Positions 1 to 12,752 of a stretch of 64,000 bases of DNA are shown here, piece by piece; position 1 is the first letter of the stretch; each line of letters starts with the position of its first letter. Made by a program: the position numbers and the translations under genes. Source of the stretch: Pollenia angustigena (taxonomy: Eukaryota > Arthropoda > Insecta > Diptera > Polleniidae). A model generated the notes under the pieces. That model was given only the letters and a program-made list of their open reading frames with translations, was not told the DNA's origin and made no database searches. The stretch covers positions 47,988,308 to 48,052,307 of the forward strand of contig OV884056.1 in the NCBI GenBank assembly GCA_930367215.1, in the 5' to 3' direction.

Positions 1-998
1 CAGCGTATTGGCTTTGCCATTCATACCATGTTTAGCTTCGTTCGCCAATTATTGCTTTGGTAAAAAACATATACAAAGAAAAATACACAAAAATCATTGC
101 TCTGATGACTATTCAGCAGCTGAAACAATTTCCATAGAAACAGAAGACGTTTTTATTTTTTATCATTTCTTAAAAAGTACAGTAGTTCTGTATGTACAAT
201 GTATTGTTGTTATTGTTGTTATTGTTGTTTATGTTGCTTGTTACGCTTTTAAAAAAATACCCGGCAAATAATAGGACAAGTCCAAACACGCGTGTAAAAT
301 GAAGCCCAAAAGGGACTAGGACTAGTCCAAAAGTAACCTAAACATAAGGAAAAAACATGGCCTATTTAACATTACGATGTCCTAGGGCAGGACTATATAA
401 CCCAGCTGTGGATTACAAAGGAGTAGTATTAAAACTACTCCATGGTATACTCAAGAGGATTAGTTTTGAAAACGTTTAAAAACGAACACATTTCTTTAAA
501 AAACGAAGATATGTCGTCTCACTACAAACACTTTTTAACAATGACATGGTCTATGCTTGCATTACATCGGATTAGTCCAAAGAGTAGTCCATTTGATCAA
601 AAACAGGTGGTCCAATATTATTTGCAGGGCAAACACAAAAACAAATTGTACAATACAACTAGTTTATTTAAACTTATGCCTACAAAAATTATACCAACAA
701 AGCGACTCGTACTCATACCAATTTACATTTATCGTTTTGTCATCGAGTGGACAAAGACTTCTAAAATGCAAAAGCAAAAGAATAAATGCCGTTTGACTTT
801 AAGAAATTGTGTTATTGCGTGCGCAACAATAAATGCAAACAAAGCACTTTCAATAAAAAACTCACACATGCACAAATCAAATGTGTACAAAACGATGTCA
901 AAATTACCAACGTTGAACTTTGTTTTGCAGGCATAGAGTTAATGTAAATTATAGCGTATAAGTAAATCAACAAAAATTGTGGATTTTACAGTTCTCTG
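1..998 (+). mobile_element. hAT-type MITE with CAGAGAAC ends, copy 1 (left end outside window)
   Basis: The sequence matches 60863-61520 and, inverted, 40438-41256. The right end GTTCTCTG is at 991-998. The left end is beyond base 1, so the duplication cannot be checked. About 450 bp between roughly 250 and 697 is absent from the other copies and is probably a later insertion. The ORFs inside are accidental. Confidence 0.7.
250..697. other. Probable insertion within hAT MITE copy 1
   Basis: Alignment by eye with copy 3 jumps from the GTT-rich stretch to the AAAGCGACTCG block, leaving this segment unmatched. It carries a GGACTAGGACTAGTCC palindrome at about 313-330. No class could be assigned. 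Confidence 0.4.
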
Positions 999-2789
999 GT
1001 AGTAAAGTAACAATTATTTGTAGCATGAGTGATATTTCCATACTTAACGTACACTTTCATCGAAACGTATTAGAAATTGCAAATCGAAACTTATTTGGCC
1101 GTAATCGTATCAAAACGCTTTAAGGTGAAATACATGACCGATTCGAAACAGTTTCGATACCAAAGATGGAAGAGTTTTTTTCTTCTACCTCCTCACCACT
1201 AATGCTTTAAAACCATTGTTCCAGGAAAGTTTTGCATGGGGGCCCTTTTAAAAATAATACAAATTGAAACTAACTTTATCATTAATTTAACCAAAAGTTT
1301 TCTCCTAGTTTTTCTTTGGTACCGGCAACAACTTTACCAAAATCTTTATAATGCAAGACATTTTTCTGTTTTAGCCAACGAACAAACGTTGTACTTAAAA
1401 CGTATTTGCACCAAATCTGTTTCTATACATGTGGTCTTCACCTGACAATTTCCTGACTTCATATTAAAAAAACGCTGACAAAAATTTTTAAGTTTTCTTT
1501 ATATAGACTTTGACGTTTGGTATGACAAAAAATTGTCAGCTTAAGACCCCATGATAGGTGGTGATAATTGTTCATACTGCTCTTTTTTACAACTGAGATT
1601 TTATTTTGTTTGTCATAACAGTAGCCCGCTTACACTACAGCTTAGTATTTACTAGTTATTTTTGACTAGATTTCCCATAAAAAATCAGAGTCTACTTCGA
1701 GACTAAATTTTGACGAAATTAACTTAAAATCTAGATATACATCAGGGATGATAAATGAGAAAATCAATAGCGTACCCCAATAGTAGTCCTGAATCATTTT
1801 TTAATTTTTTTTTTTTTATTTTTTTTTTTATAAACAAAAATTTAATACAACAAAAGCAAAAGGTACTTAAAAAATTCATTTGTACATGTAAAGCATAAAT
1901 AGCAAAAAAAAAAAAACATTCCCACTAAAAAAAAAAAAAAAAGTTTTAAATTTAAAAAAAAATTAAAAAAAAAATGTTTTCAAAAGATGGATCAAATAGC
2001 TATCGAAGCTACTTGGGACAAATTTTGCTAACACCAATAGGTAATAAGTTACATGGATAAGAAAGAACACCTGTATGGCCAAAATGTCAAACTTTTACCC
2101 CCACTAACTCAGAAACTTTAAGACCGATACTGTTGAAAATTTGTGTTTAAACTACTATCCAATAGGACTAACCTTGGTGCAAATTTCATTCAAATCGGAG
2201 GACATCGATTTCAAAATTGGGTCACTTGACATGAAATCCCCCATATGTATGTTCATTAATTATACACAATAATAGGAGTGGGTAAAACTTTTTCACGTCA
2301 AAAGCTCAACGCGACTCTTTTTCTGTAAGTCATTTCAAAAAACTTTGCCAAAGAAAACATAGGTCAAAAATTAATTTCGAGTCCCCGGATTTTTCAAAAT
2401 AGGAAATTTTCCAAAATATTCGAGAATAGAAGAAAACAATTGTATTTGCTCCAGCCAAAGCTGTTTAATGCGGTTTTTAGGGTCGAGAAATCCATTTATT
2501 TTTATTTTTTTATTGCCACCTGAGAACGCTTCGTATCCTTTTAAAATTTTATCGTTTTTTTGTGGAAAATTCACGAAAAAATTTTGATCATTCGGAGTAA
2601 AATAATTAATAGTGAAGTGGGCTCTTACTGTACAAAAATTCTGTTGATTACTTCTTGACGTAACAAAGATCTTGTTGAAGAATATTTCAAAGTATTATGA
2701 GTTTGAACCAAAATAATCTTGAGAGGAAGTCGTCTCTTCTACTAGAACTTTTGCAGAAAATTTTTCAATATCATGAGAAAGTGCACGCT
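999..2789. other. AT-rich intergenic stretch, no gene
   Basis: This contains long poly-T and poly-A tracts (about 1800-1830 and 1903-1972) and decayed repeat text. No ORF longer than about 70 codons shows a recognisable domain. Confidence 0.5.
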
Positions 2790-3130
2790 TTTATGCTGCC
2801 GCTTGTACTAAATTTAGAATGTGGCATTGCATATGAATGAACAAGTGCAAAAATCTTTTTACAATAGCGGAGTTCAGTGCTTGATAGAAATGACCTTGCA
2901 AAAGAGCAAATGCAAAATATCAAAGCAGTTCTGTTAAATCCAACAAAAAAAAAAAAAAAAAAAAAAGTTTCTGTTAGATTTCATAAAAAAGCAACGAAAC
3001 TTCGTATATTCGCAAGACGATTTGCAAAGTCCAATAGGTTTGAACAATTTTGAAATAGTACCAAATAAGTCACGGGGGTACCACCGTAATTTATAGTTTT
3101 GAATTGTACCAAAAAAAGTACTTTATCAAC
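2790..3130 (-). repeat. Fragment of the GGTACCACCGTA repeat family
   Basis: The segment is related, in inverted orientation, to 34790-35155. Shared stretches include the part near GAATGTGGCATTGCATATG, GCAAATGCAAAATATCA and the terminal block GGTACCACCGTA (about 3077) followed by GAATTGTACCAAAAAAAGTA. A poly-A run of about 21 bases interrupts it near 2945. Confidence 0.6.
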
Positions 3131-3151
3131 CGTGTAAAATATATATACTTT

Positions 3152-3370
3152 GGCCCGTTTTCACAACTTACCGATAGCTAAAGGTAGGATTTTATCGGCC
3201 TTAAAAAAGTATTCCATTATTAGAACTTTACTTTAACCTACCAGGTAAGATGAATCTTAATTTTCTTAATCGGTTACTTTAGGTTAAAGTAAAGTTTTAA
3301 TAATGGAATACTCTTTTTTAGGCCGGCTAAAGTATACTTTTAGCTATCGGTAAGTAATGAAAAGGGGCTA
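3152..3370. mobile_element. Hairpin MITE with long inverted repeats
   Basis: This 219-bp segment is almost wholly an imperfect palindrome. The left arm contains ACTTACCGATAGCTAAAG and AGTATTCCATTATTAGAAC; the right arm contains their reverse complements. The outer ends read GGCCCGTTTTCA and TGAAAAGGGGC. The target duplication is unclear. Confidence 0.7.
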
Positions 3371-4215
3371 AGTAATGCAACTATACATTTCTCTAAGTAG
3401 TTCTCAAAAATACTTCTCTTTACAGAAGAATATGACATTAAAAACAAACAATTATGGCGGCTTGTCAAAACCGTTAAACAAAATTCAAAAATATTAACGA
3501 AATAGTAACAAAATGGTAAAGATAAATAAGTAACACTGATAAAATCAATGATGTTAATTATAAATAAAAGTTGATGCATATTAACTAATAAGATTTGGTT
3601 TGTCGTGCTTAATTCCCAATTTTTTTCTTGAACAAAAAAACACTGTAATTTATGGTTGGGGGATAAGCTGGTTTCTATGCGAATTTCACTGGTTGCTTAG
3701 GCCCGATCATCAGCAAACATTCTCCGAAAAATATTTTAGAAAAGCCAAATATTTTAGCAAATAAAACTGCAGAGTGAACGAGAATTGCAAACACTAAAAA
3801 AATCGTATTTATAACGATATCAAAGCTTAAACAATGCAAATTTTTAAATGTTTATTTTTTATATGTATGTATGCATTTGACAAAAAAAAAAAAACTCTCA
3901 GTCAGCTCTTTTGGTTGTGATAACAAAATGAAGCTAATTTCAAAATCGGCAATGTAAACGCTCTGGATTTTGAAGAAGATTTTAAATGAAAAGTACGAGA
4001 TTTCGGTCAAATGTAAATAAGCTTTTATTGCGATGAATAACCAAATGGCGTAGAATTTTTTCTTTGTTTGGGAAATTCTTATAGGGGTATTTATGAAATT
4101 GATATTAAGTAGCAAATTGCATTAATTTAAAAATATGTTTCGATATGAAAATGTTTCCCTCTTTGAATATTGCTGAAAGATAATTTTTTAAGAAAGATAA
4201 ACGCTTACTGCCGTA
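3371..4215. other. AT-rich stretch without recognisable features
   Basis: Non-coding. The reverse-strand ORFs of 79-87 codons here show no domain and have AT-driven composition. Confidence 0.45.
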
Positions 4216-4216
4216 A

Positions 4217-5166
4217 TTTTTATACCCTCCTCCACAATTACTTGTGAAGAGGGTATACTAAGTTTGTCATTCCGTGTGAAACTTTTTTATTATTTATCTC
4301 AGACCCCATAAAATATATATATTCTGGGTCCTTGAGTAATTCTAAGTCGGTTTAGCCATGTCCGTCTGTCTGTCCGTCTGTCCGTTTGTTGAAAACACGC
4401 TCACTTTCGAACAACTCAACAGAAATGAACAAACTTGGTGCCAAATTGCTTGTAGTTATCCTAAGCAGTTTGGGATTGCAATCCAGCAAAATCGGTTCAG
4501 TAGGAGCAGAGCTATGAATCAAAATGTTGAACCACCACCTAAAAAAAATGATAATTTTTTTACAAAAAATAACATAAATGCTGGAACAAGGCACGGAATA
4601 AAATAAGATTTTGCAAAAATTTGTTTTATTTGACTGGAAATCATGCTGTTAAATTTCGTGAAGATCCGTCCATGATTTACCCTAAGCCCCATATAAACAC
4701 TACTCCCGGAAAACAGTTTAGTATGCCTAAAACCGTAAAAAATAACGCTAGCGTAACAAAATTTGGTACGTCACATTTTAGGACTAGAAATAACACTGTG
4801 AAATTTCGTGACGATCGGTCCATAATTTACCTTAGGCCCCATATAAACCCTACTACCAGAAAACAGTTTAGAACGCCTAAAACCGTAAAAAATAATGCAA
4901 TCATAACAGAAATTTGGTACGTCACAGTTTTAAAGGACTAGAAATGACGCTGTGAAATTTCGTGATGATCTGTCCATAATTTACCCTAGGCCCCATATAA
5001 ACCCTACTACCGGAAAACAGGTTAGTCGCCTAAAACCATAATTAATAACAAATCGTCACAGTTTAAGATAATAATAACATCATACAGATATTACTCCTTA
5101 AACATTTGAAATGTCGGTGGAGGGTATCAAAGATTCGGCACAGCCGAATATAGCACTCTAACTTGT
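4217..5166 (+). repeat. Fly-type interspersed repeat (TATACCCTCC ... GGGTATCAAAG) with internal tandem units
   Basis: It begins with a small hairpin (TATACCCTCC then GAGGGTATA), contains TTTGTCATTCCG and the CCATGTCCGTCTGTCTGTCC block, and ends with GGGTATCAAAGATTCGG and GCCGAATATAGC. This layout is familiar from abundant non-coding repeats of calyptrate flies. Inside, three units of about 150 bp starting AAATTTCGTGA (4651, 4801 and 4955) are tandemly repeated to about 5045. The ORFs at 4358-4606 and 4621-4941 lie wholly inside it. Confidence 0.8.
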
Positions 5167-6330
5167 TAATATAATAAAGGTTTACAAAAAAAGGTTTCTA
5201 AGAAAATTTTACTTAATAAACGTTTATAGAATTTAATAATCGTTTATAAATACGGGGGTTAGTATATTTAATATGGCCCATCTCTGTTAGTAACAGTTCA
5301 TTTGTTTTTTTTTTAATGGCAGCGTTTCGAAATATGTGTGACTTTTCCGTCATTCTAAAATACTTTTTGTTTTATTTTTATGAAATAATTATAGCACTAA
5401 TTTGGCCATGATATAAATAGTAACTAGTTTGAGATTAAAATAATAATAACAATAATGTTTGTTGAAAGATAATCGTGACAGTTGGCAGACAAAATAGTGA
5501 TAAATATTTATAGAACAAAAACAAAAATAGGAATATTATACATCAAGTACACAAATACTATTTTAGTTTAGGGTGCACCATATTTTTCATATTTGCGAAA
5601 AATTATACCGTGTCCTCCCCCTAGAAATGTTCTTTCCAACAAAAAATAAGGCTAATCGCATATCAAGGGGGCGCTCATCCGCATTTAAGTTCGAAGTTGC
5701 ATTTAACAGGGGAAAAACTGAATTTTTTTCAGTTTTTGTAAAAATTTTGCCATAAAATAATTATGTTTGCATTTAAATTTATAAAGACTCGAAATATGTA
5801 CGAAATTATCGTTCTAATCTAATATATAAAAAACAAAATTTGGTGAAAAAATTTTAAAGTTATTTAAATTTCCCCAGGCCGTTCACGTGTCTCAGGCCAC
5901 TTGAACAAGAAATTTAGGAATAAAATTAACATATTTTGAAAAATATTTGAAAAGAGCTTAGATTTACTTTAAATTAACCCGTATTTACTTGTATATAGTT
6001 TTTGTCGGTCAACCTATTAGAAGGTATGACAAAAAAAAAAAAAAAAGAATATTTTTAACGGCAGTTTCAAAACTTGATTTTCAGATTTAGAAAAATTTTG
6101 TTGAACAAACATTCGTATTTTTTGATCATCTCATATCTCATTTATTGAGAATATAATAGAGAATAAAAATATGAAAAAATTATGGCGATAGCTCCCATAG
6201 TTTTTACGTACCTGCGATTTAAATTTTGCGATTTTCGAGAAAAACTAATTTTTTGGTCATTTTTATGTATTTTGGCGAATGAGCCCAATTTTCTTACTAT
6301 TATGAATTTTAGGTTATAAAGGGTAGAACG
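5167..6330. other. AT-rich intergenic stretch
   Basis: The first 90 bases (to about 5260, with AATAAACGTTTATAG) match the inverse of 29915-30005. The rest has no supported feature. Confidence 0.5.
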
Positions 6331-6334
6331 CAAA

Positions 6335-6530
6335 GAATTCTGATGATGAGAATGTGGTTATTCTCGAAATGTTAATTCAACCCGAGTTCGAACCTCAGCT
6401 CAGCCAAGAATAAAAATTATCAATAAATTTTAATTAATTTCATGTTGTAAAATTCCTTCTTTCAGCATAAATAATTAAATGAAAATTGAAATTGATGAGC
6501 TCAAGTCTAAATAAATATCAAAATAATTAG
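6335..6530 (+). mobile_element. tRNA-derived SINE, family A, forward copy
   Basis: A tRNA-like head has a B-box-like GAGTTCGAACC at 6384-6394 and is followed by a body with TTTCATGTTGTAAAATTCC. The same head and body occur inverted at 6595-6780 and 30075-30245. There is no coding capacity. Confidence 0.62.
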
Positions 6531-6589
6531 TATTGTGGTTATTTTGTTGAACTATTTATGGTTTAAATCCAAATTTTTAATATTTAATT

Positions 6590-6780
6590 AGGCTTAAGTT
6601 CATCAGATTTAATTTTCATTAAATTATTTTTATGAAGAAAGGAATTTTTACAACATGAAAATTAATTAAAATTGTTATTGATAATCTTTCATTTTTGACC
6701 GTGGCCGGGGCTCGAACCCTGGCCGGCAGGTTACCATGACATGTTTCGATCGCAACCACTCGATCTCAGTTATTAAAATT
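6590..6780 (-). mobile_element. tRNA-derived SINE, family A, reverse copy
   Basis: On the - strand the head carries GGGTTCGAGCCCC (complement of 6707-6720) as a B box and GAGTGGTTGCGATCG as an A-box-like region near 6748-6762, followed by the body with GTTGTAAAAATTCC. It faces the forward copy tail to tail. Confidence 0.65.
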
Positions 6781-7318
6781 TCAAATTAAAAAAATCACAA
6801 TTGTTGTAGTTTAATTTAATTAAAAAAAAACAAATATTTTGTAAATTGTAATTTTTATACAGGACTTACAAAAATGTATTTGTATTTCAAATACACCAAT
6901 GCATGTGATTTGTCCAAAACAAATTAAAAGTTTTAAAAAAACATATAGATTTACTTTCTTATTTTCTAAAACACATCATTATTTTCATACAAATTTTTTT
7001 AAATTTTACAGTATGAGAAAATTTTTGTTAAACACAGTATTTTTCCTTTTTTTTTAGATTTATGAGTTTTATTTTGAAAATTTTGGAATAGTTGTTGCTA
7101 TAATCAACAATATGTATGATGTTGTTAACAATTTGAATTTTTTTTGTTAAGTACTTTGGATATGTATTACTAATTTTTTAAGTGGAGACCTTCAATAAAT
7201 AAAAAACAAAAATTAATAATGTAAGAAAAATGTTTGCTTTTATCTAAATAATGAATAAGAACTTTTAAAAGGAAAAAATTTGTGAAAATATTATTTTTTT
7301 TGCTAAACTACACTTCAA
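6781..7318. other. Very AT-rich stretch
   Basis: This is dominated by A and T runs, with no ORF or repeat that I could support. Confidence 0.45.
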
Positions 7319-9180
7319 CTGTTTGGGGAAGGCTGGTCGGCCAGATGACAGTCTGTCCTTGTGCGCTAAGCACCGATCGCAATTTTCGTGATAATTTGAA
7401 GACTTATAGTACATTAGCTTTTACTGTCATAAAGAGGAAGTTTGTAAATTAAAATCGGTCGGTTATTTCATTGAGCTCTCTGTAATCGGCTTCCTGGAAA
7501 AAAGCGTTTCTGTGTACAAAACTTTTAATTATTTAAGAATATTAATAAAATTTAGCCCAAACATGTTGTATTGAAATTTTAATAGCCAAACTGAATGGGA
7601 ATCCGTCCACACTTGACCATAGCTCCCATACAGGTATGAATTTGGGAAACTAATTGCACTTCCTTTTTAAGGTGCTAGTATTAATACAAGCCAAATATTG
7701 GTCCGCTCGCAAAAACGAAATAAATTAATTTTATATAGATTTAGGTTCCAATAATAGTCGACACTTATAACTCTTTAAAGTAGAAACAAAAGCGCCGTAG
7801 AAAAATTTCTTGCTATACATGGCCATAATTGCCAAAAAGCGACTTTTCAAGGGTGACTTGACCGACTGTTCTTTCAAATTTGCCTTTATGTTAATTAAAA
7901 AATGAAATTTTGTGTAAATATTTTTTATGATCTAGATTTCTTTTATTTTTCTGGGACTTGATTTATTTATATAGTTGCCAGTTGAAATAGTTGTGAAAAG
8001 GATTTACATGAGGACCAGTCATTTGATCTAATCTCATGGTAGAATCTATCATTATTGGTGACAAACTTTGCATTAACCAACCACTCCCGCATATGAGAGG
8101 TACAATCATACCGTGGTAGCAATTTAAGTGTATAATCCGGCCCCTTTGCTTATTAGCTGGAGCCATCTAACCTCCACTGCTTTTGGAAAAATGCCAGCAG
8201 CTTCTGTTGAATAGCAACAGCACCTGGATGTAGTACTACCTCAGGTGGAATTATTCCACAACTGGTTGAAAATTAGGCCTTTAGTGGAATTTGCAGGTTC
8301 TCCCTTGCCACGATTTGAGTTTGAACCACAATAACCGCGTGAACTTAAAAGTATCCTGTCGACGCTGACTTTCGCAAATACAATCTTCCTAAAAGACAGA
8401 AAGCCTTTCTCACAAGAGAGATACTAACGGACGTCTCATCTAATAGTCAGATGGATGGCATGTCTCCGAGGGCTACTAACTCCCGTGGTACCAGATAGGA
8501 TCTCTAGTCAACCGCGATCTCAGGAGATCTGCAAATTTTGAATTTTAGCTGAATCCGAGGTATTGGCTGCACCTGATTTTCCTCGAATGATATACCGCTA
8601 AAAGGTGATATATCATTGAGATAACTTCCTGCGGTGCCAAAATCCTTTGTTGTTTTGCAAGGCCACTTGTTTCCGAGCTTTTTGAATTTAACTTCCGATA
8701 TCGTTAACTAACGTTAACATTATGTGTTTGTGCTTATGTGTATTACACATTTAATTATAGGTTCTAGCCCACATATTAGTATACCGATTAACTCAGAATC
8801 GATCTACTGAGGTCCGACCTTCCATCCGGCTGGCTGGTTATCTGTCTACGCTAACCTTGTGCGCAAAGTTCTTTCCGGAATAGAGGTTTTGTGCCCATGA
8901 GCCGTCTTGTTTTTGTAGGTACTAAGGTTTAATTAGGACCGTAATTTTACCGCAACCTAAATGAGCATATAGCAAGTTTAATTGGAATCGGTCCATATTT
9001 GCCCATAGCTAAAAAGTAACTTTAATAATGGCTTCTATGTCATCTTATATCAGTAATCAAAGTAATAGCAGTAGATATTTGATAATATTTGGCATTGAAG
9101 TCTCACATATTATGGATAATCCATTCTACTTTGATTGTGGATGCGAATCAGATGTACTATCTAGTTGCCTTGCTAATTGC
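7319..9180. other. Decayed interspersed repeats with a moderately GC-richer block
   Basis: Two repeat heads are visible. One is near 7330-7380 (GGCCAGATGACAGTCTGTCC, GTGCGCTAAGC) and one near 8800-8880 (CCGGCTGGCTGGTTATCTG, TTGTGCGCAAAGTTC). Between them 7960-8640 is GC-richer than its surroundings and may be part of an old LINE or another repeat, but no domain is readable in any frame. Confidence 0.4.
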
Positions 9181-9189
9181 TGTTGGGTT

Positions 9190-10930
9190 TGCTGAGATTT
9201 ATCCAAAGTTTTTAAAAATAATCCTTTTGCGTATGCTGCCCTATGTGTGATATATATTTAACACTATAATTACAAAAAGTGTTTACCCAGAAAACTGGAA
9301 ATTTGCAAAAATAATACCAATACCAAAATCTAAAAATTAATATCGCCCTATTGCCATTTTACCATATTTATCAAAAGTATTTGAACGTTTACTACATCAC
9401 CAAATAAGCAAATACGTAAACGATAAGGGTTTATTAACTAGAAAGCAATCTGGGTTTCGACCGAAACATAGTTGTATAACGGCCTTAATAGATGTTTCTG
9501 AAGAACTGCGACAGCGTATTGATGTTGGTGATGTTTCTTTCCTTGTACTTCTCGATCATTATAAAGCCTTTGATACGGTAGATCATGATGTACTTTGTTT
9601 TAAGTTGCTAAAAATGTTAAATTTCTCTACGTCATCAACAACATTAATGTTATCGTATTTAACAGGACGCCGTCAGTCCGTCATTGCCAACAACAATTCT
9701 TCAAAATCTCTACAGTTCTGAAAGGAGTGCCACAGGGATCAATACTAGGTCCATTACTCTTTACTATATATACCAATGACCTTCCCCAACATCTAAAGTA
9801 TTGCAGTGTTCATATGTATGCTGATGATGTACAACTATATATTAGTAGTAGCCTTGATGATATGAGCCGATGCATTGGGAACTTAAATATGGATCTTGGC
9901 CGAATATATGAATGGGCAAGTGCAAATGGTTTGTGCCTTAACCCTTAAAAATCCAAGTGCTTAGTTATTACAAAGAAGACAACTATTTTAAACGAAGAAC
10001 CGGCAATATTGCTTAATAATAAGAAAATCGAGATAGTACCAACGGCAAAAAATCTTGGAATTACATTTAATCGTTTTCTTACATGGTCAGATCATATTAA
10101 CGTCGCAACAGGGAAAACATACTCAATGTTACGAGCGTTATGGCATACCCAGTATTTTACCCCACTCAAAATTCGAATTCTTCTAGCGAAAACATACCTC
10201 ATGCCAACTTTACTATATGGATGCGAGAAATACGCAAATTGTGATTCTGCAAGTCGTAGAAAGCTTACATCTACCTTTAACTCAATATTGAGATATGTAT
10301 TAAGTCTAGGGAAGTATGACCATATTTCCCATTACACAACAAAACTATTGGAGTTACTTTTGTAGATCTTCTAAATATCAGAACATTGATTTTTTTTACA
10401 TAAAATCATATACTCCCGACATCCAACTTACTTGTTTGAGAGATTATTGTTTACACTTTCTGAAAGAACAAATAATATCGTACATGTTCGTTATATAAAC
10501 TCATCAAAATTGCAATTTTATATTCATTCAGTCCGTCTTTGGAATTCGCTACCCACGAATATTAAATTTATAAGCAACGCTCGGCAATTTAAAAACGAAA
10601 TTTTTAAATTGTATGCTACAAATTGAATTTTTGATTTTCATTGTATTTTCATTCTATTTTTGATTTTCAATTATTTTTTATATTTCATATTAAAATTATT
10701 TATATATTGTTTTATACTAGCAAGACTTGTGTTAGACAATAATGTTTGAACTAATTCAATAATTGTATAGTAATTTTTATTTTTTGTAATTTTTTGTAAT
10801 TTGTACCAAACAGATTATTAAAACTTTGTTATATTTTACGTTACAAAAATCCATTACTTTAATTATAAGATTTTTAATCTTGTTGTTTTGGAAAGCAAAT
10901 AAAATAAATAAATAAATAAATAAATAAATT
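9190..10930 (+). pseudogene. 5'-truncated CR1/Jockey-superfamily LINE, broken reverse transcriptase
   Basis: Translation in shifting frames gives RT blocks in order: a segment like YPENWKFAKIIPIPK (about 9280), YRPIAILPYLSKVFERLLHH (about 9340), QSGFRPKHS (about 9450), KAFDTVDH (about 9565; the preceding LLDHY is atypical), VPQGSILGPLLFTIYTNDLP (9727), the catalytic YADD (about 9820), and a C-terminal RLWNSLPTNIKF block (about 10535). The ORF is broken at about 9720, 9946, 10362 and 10435. A non-coding 3' end follows to an (AAAT)n tail at 10898-10929. ORF1 and the endonuclease are missing. It is clearly dead. Confidence 0.85.
10898..10929 (+). repeat. (AAAT)n tail of the LINE
   Basis: There are about seven AAAT units directly at the 3' end of the LINE relic. 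A short tandem tail of this kind is common for CR1/Jockey-type insertions. Confidence 0.75.
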
Positions 10931-12745
10931 ATGTGAATCGTTACCTTAAAACATACTCTTTTTGGCGGATACATTATTCCCCATGGGTCCCAAATACATT
11001 CGGGCATAAAGACCTCGTTAAATCAACGGCGCTACTTATATGGATCCAGAATATTAAATTTAATCAATTCTGTAAAATTTTGAAACGGAATGACCTCAAG
11101 TGAAGGGTAGACAAATCTGTCAGGATCATCGATGATTGCTTCGATCTTCGAAAAGCCGGAATGACGAAATCATAATATTAATTTTTTTTTGGCGATTTTA
11201 AGTTGAAGTTTTTTTTTGGAAAAAAACCGTTGACACTAATTTAATCAATCGGTCCGCAGTTTAATAATTTAAATAAAAATGTCAATCGATGTCATATAAA
11301 ATATAAATAGTAGTCCTTTTTTATTTTACACTGACTTCTAAAAACTGACTACTTATAATTCTATTTTTCTGAGTTTTCAATATTTACAATTTGCATGTGC
11401 TTTCTTCATTAATCTATCGGCATGTACCCCATCGTGTTTTGTGAATGTAAAATAAAAACCATGTGAAAGAGTTGTTAAAGGGTCTTGTTTAATCTGTTGT
11501 ACTTTGAAGTTCATAAATTTCATAACTTTCCAACCCCTTTTTGGCTTCAACACTTGTTGTACTTGCTGGTGGTGATGGCTTATCAACAAACCCCTCAACA
11601 TTTTGATGTTACCTTCAGTTATCAGTTACAGTGTTTTCGTGTTAATTATGTTTTCACTCACTGTTGCCATGGTTGTTATTGTTGTTGTTGTTTCGACAAA
11701 TCAATAGTGTGTGTCTGACTAACAAACGAAGTGAAGTGTCATTAGACTTTGGAGAAAGTGCTGACAAAATAAACTTTAATCGCTTTTACCTTTTTCAACG
11801 TGTTTTTTTCTTTGAATGATGGCTTAGATGGCAAGTTAAATATTTGATAAAATTCTGTTCGTAGAATAGGGATTAATTGAAAGGAGAGAGGAGAAATTAA
11901 AGTGGTTGCTTAAAGAGAAAATAAAATATTAAATTTGGAAAAATATTGCGAACTTTTTTTATATTTAACAATTTAATTTATTTCATTTAATAATCAAGAA
12001 AGGATATAAGATCAGATAGAACAGTTTTTAACCAAACTACCAACTTTTTAGTTAAGCGTGTTCTTAACATTTCACGACACTTCGCTTTTCGAAAAAAGAA
12101 ATGACTCTTACTTTGAACTTTCTCTTCTACAGTACACATTTAACCTTGCCAAATTAAAATGTTTGTATACCTTTTTTATATAACAGTTATTTTTGTTGGT
12201 TTCGGTAGCATAATCTTGAGACCAGTCCTCTATCTATTTTTCAATGCATACTTTAAACAAAATTATTTTCTTATTAAAAAAACTTTAATATGATTATGAT
12301 CCTTGAAAAAAATTTTACCTCCACTAATTCTTAAATCTATCCGAAACTGTTGATAATATAAAAAACTATTCCTAAGACGACTTAAAGGAATTGGTTGCCA
12401 AATCAGTTGCTGGCAATTTTATCCAATTGAGACAAATAGTTTTCAAGTTATGATGAAAGGTATTAGCAGAACCGCCTAATGTCGGGCTAAATATTAATCA
12501 TGCCCATATTAATTAATAAGCCACCGATTTCCATGACATATGGGTTGATTTATTCGTTATATACCTGGCTTTCTATTATATTTTTTTTTTTTTATTAATT
12601 TTCGAAAACAAAAAATAGTACTTTTGCATGAAAAAAAATTGATTTCTAATAACTTTTGAATAACTCATAAACAGTTAAAAATATAAAAAATGTAATTTTT
12701 ATAACTTAAAGCATTTTCTTATCATTTGCTGGTGTTCTGATCAAA
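10931..12745. other. AT-rich intergenic stretch
   Basis: No supported gene. It contains a GTTATTGTTGTTGTTG stretch near 11676 and a poly-T run near 12581. Confidence 0.45.
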
Positions 12746-12752
12746 ATCGTTC

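Noticed and set aside
442..936. 164-codon ORF with Lys-rich protein
   Set aside because: It crosses the boundary of an insertion in a hAT MITE, has no domain, and is not open in the other copies.
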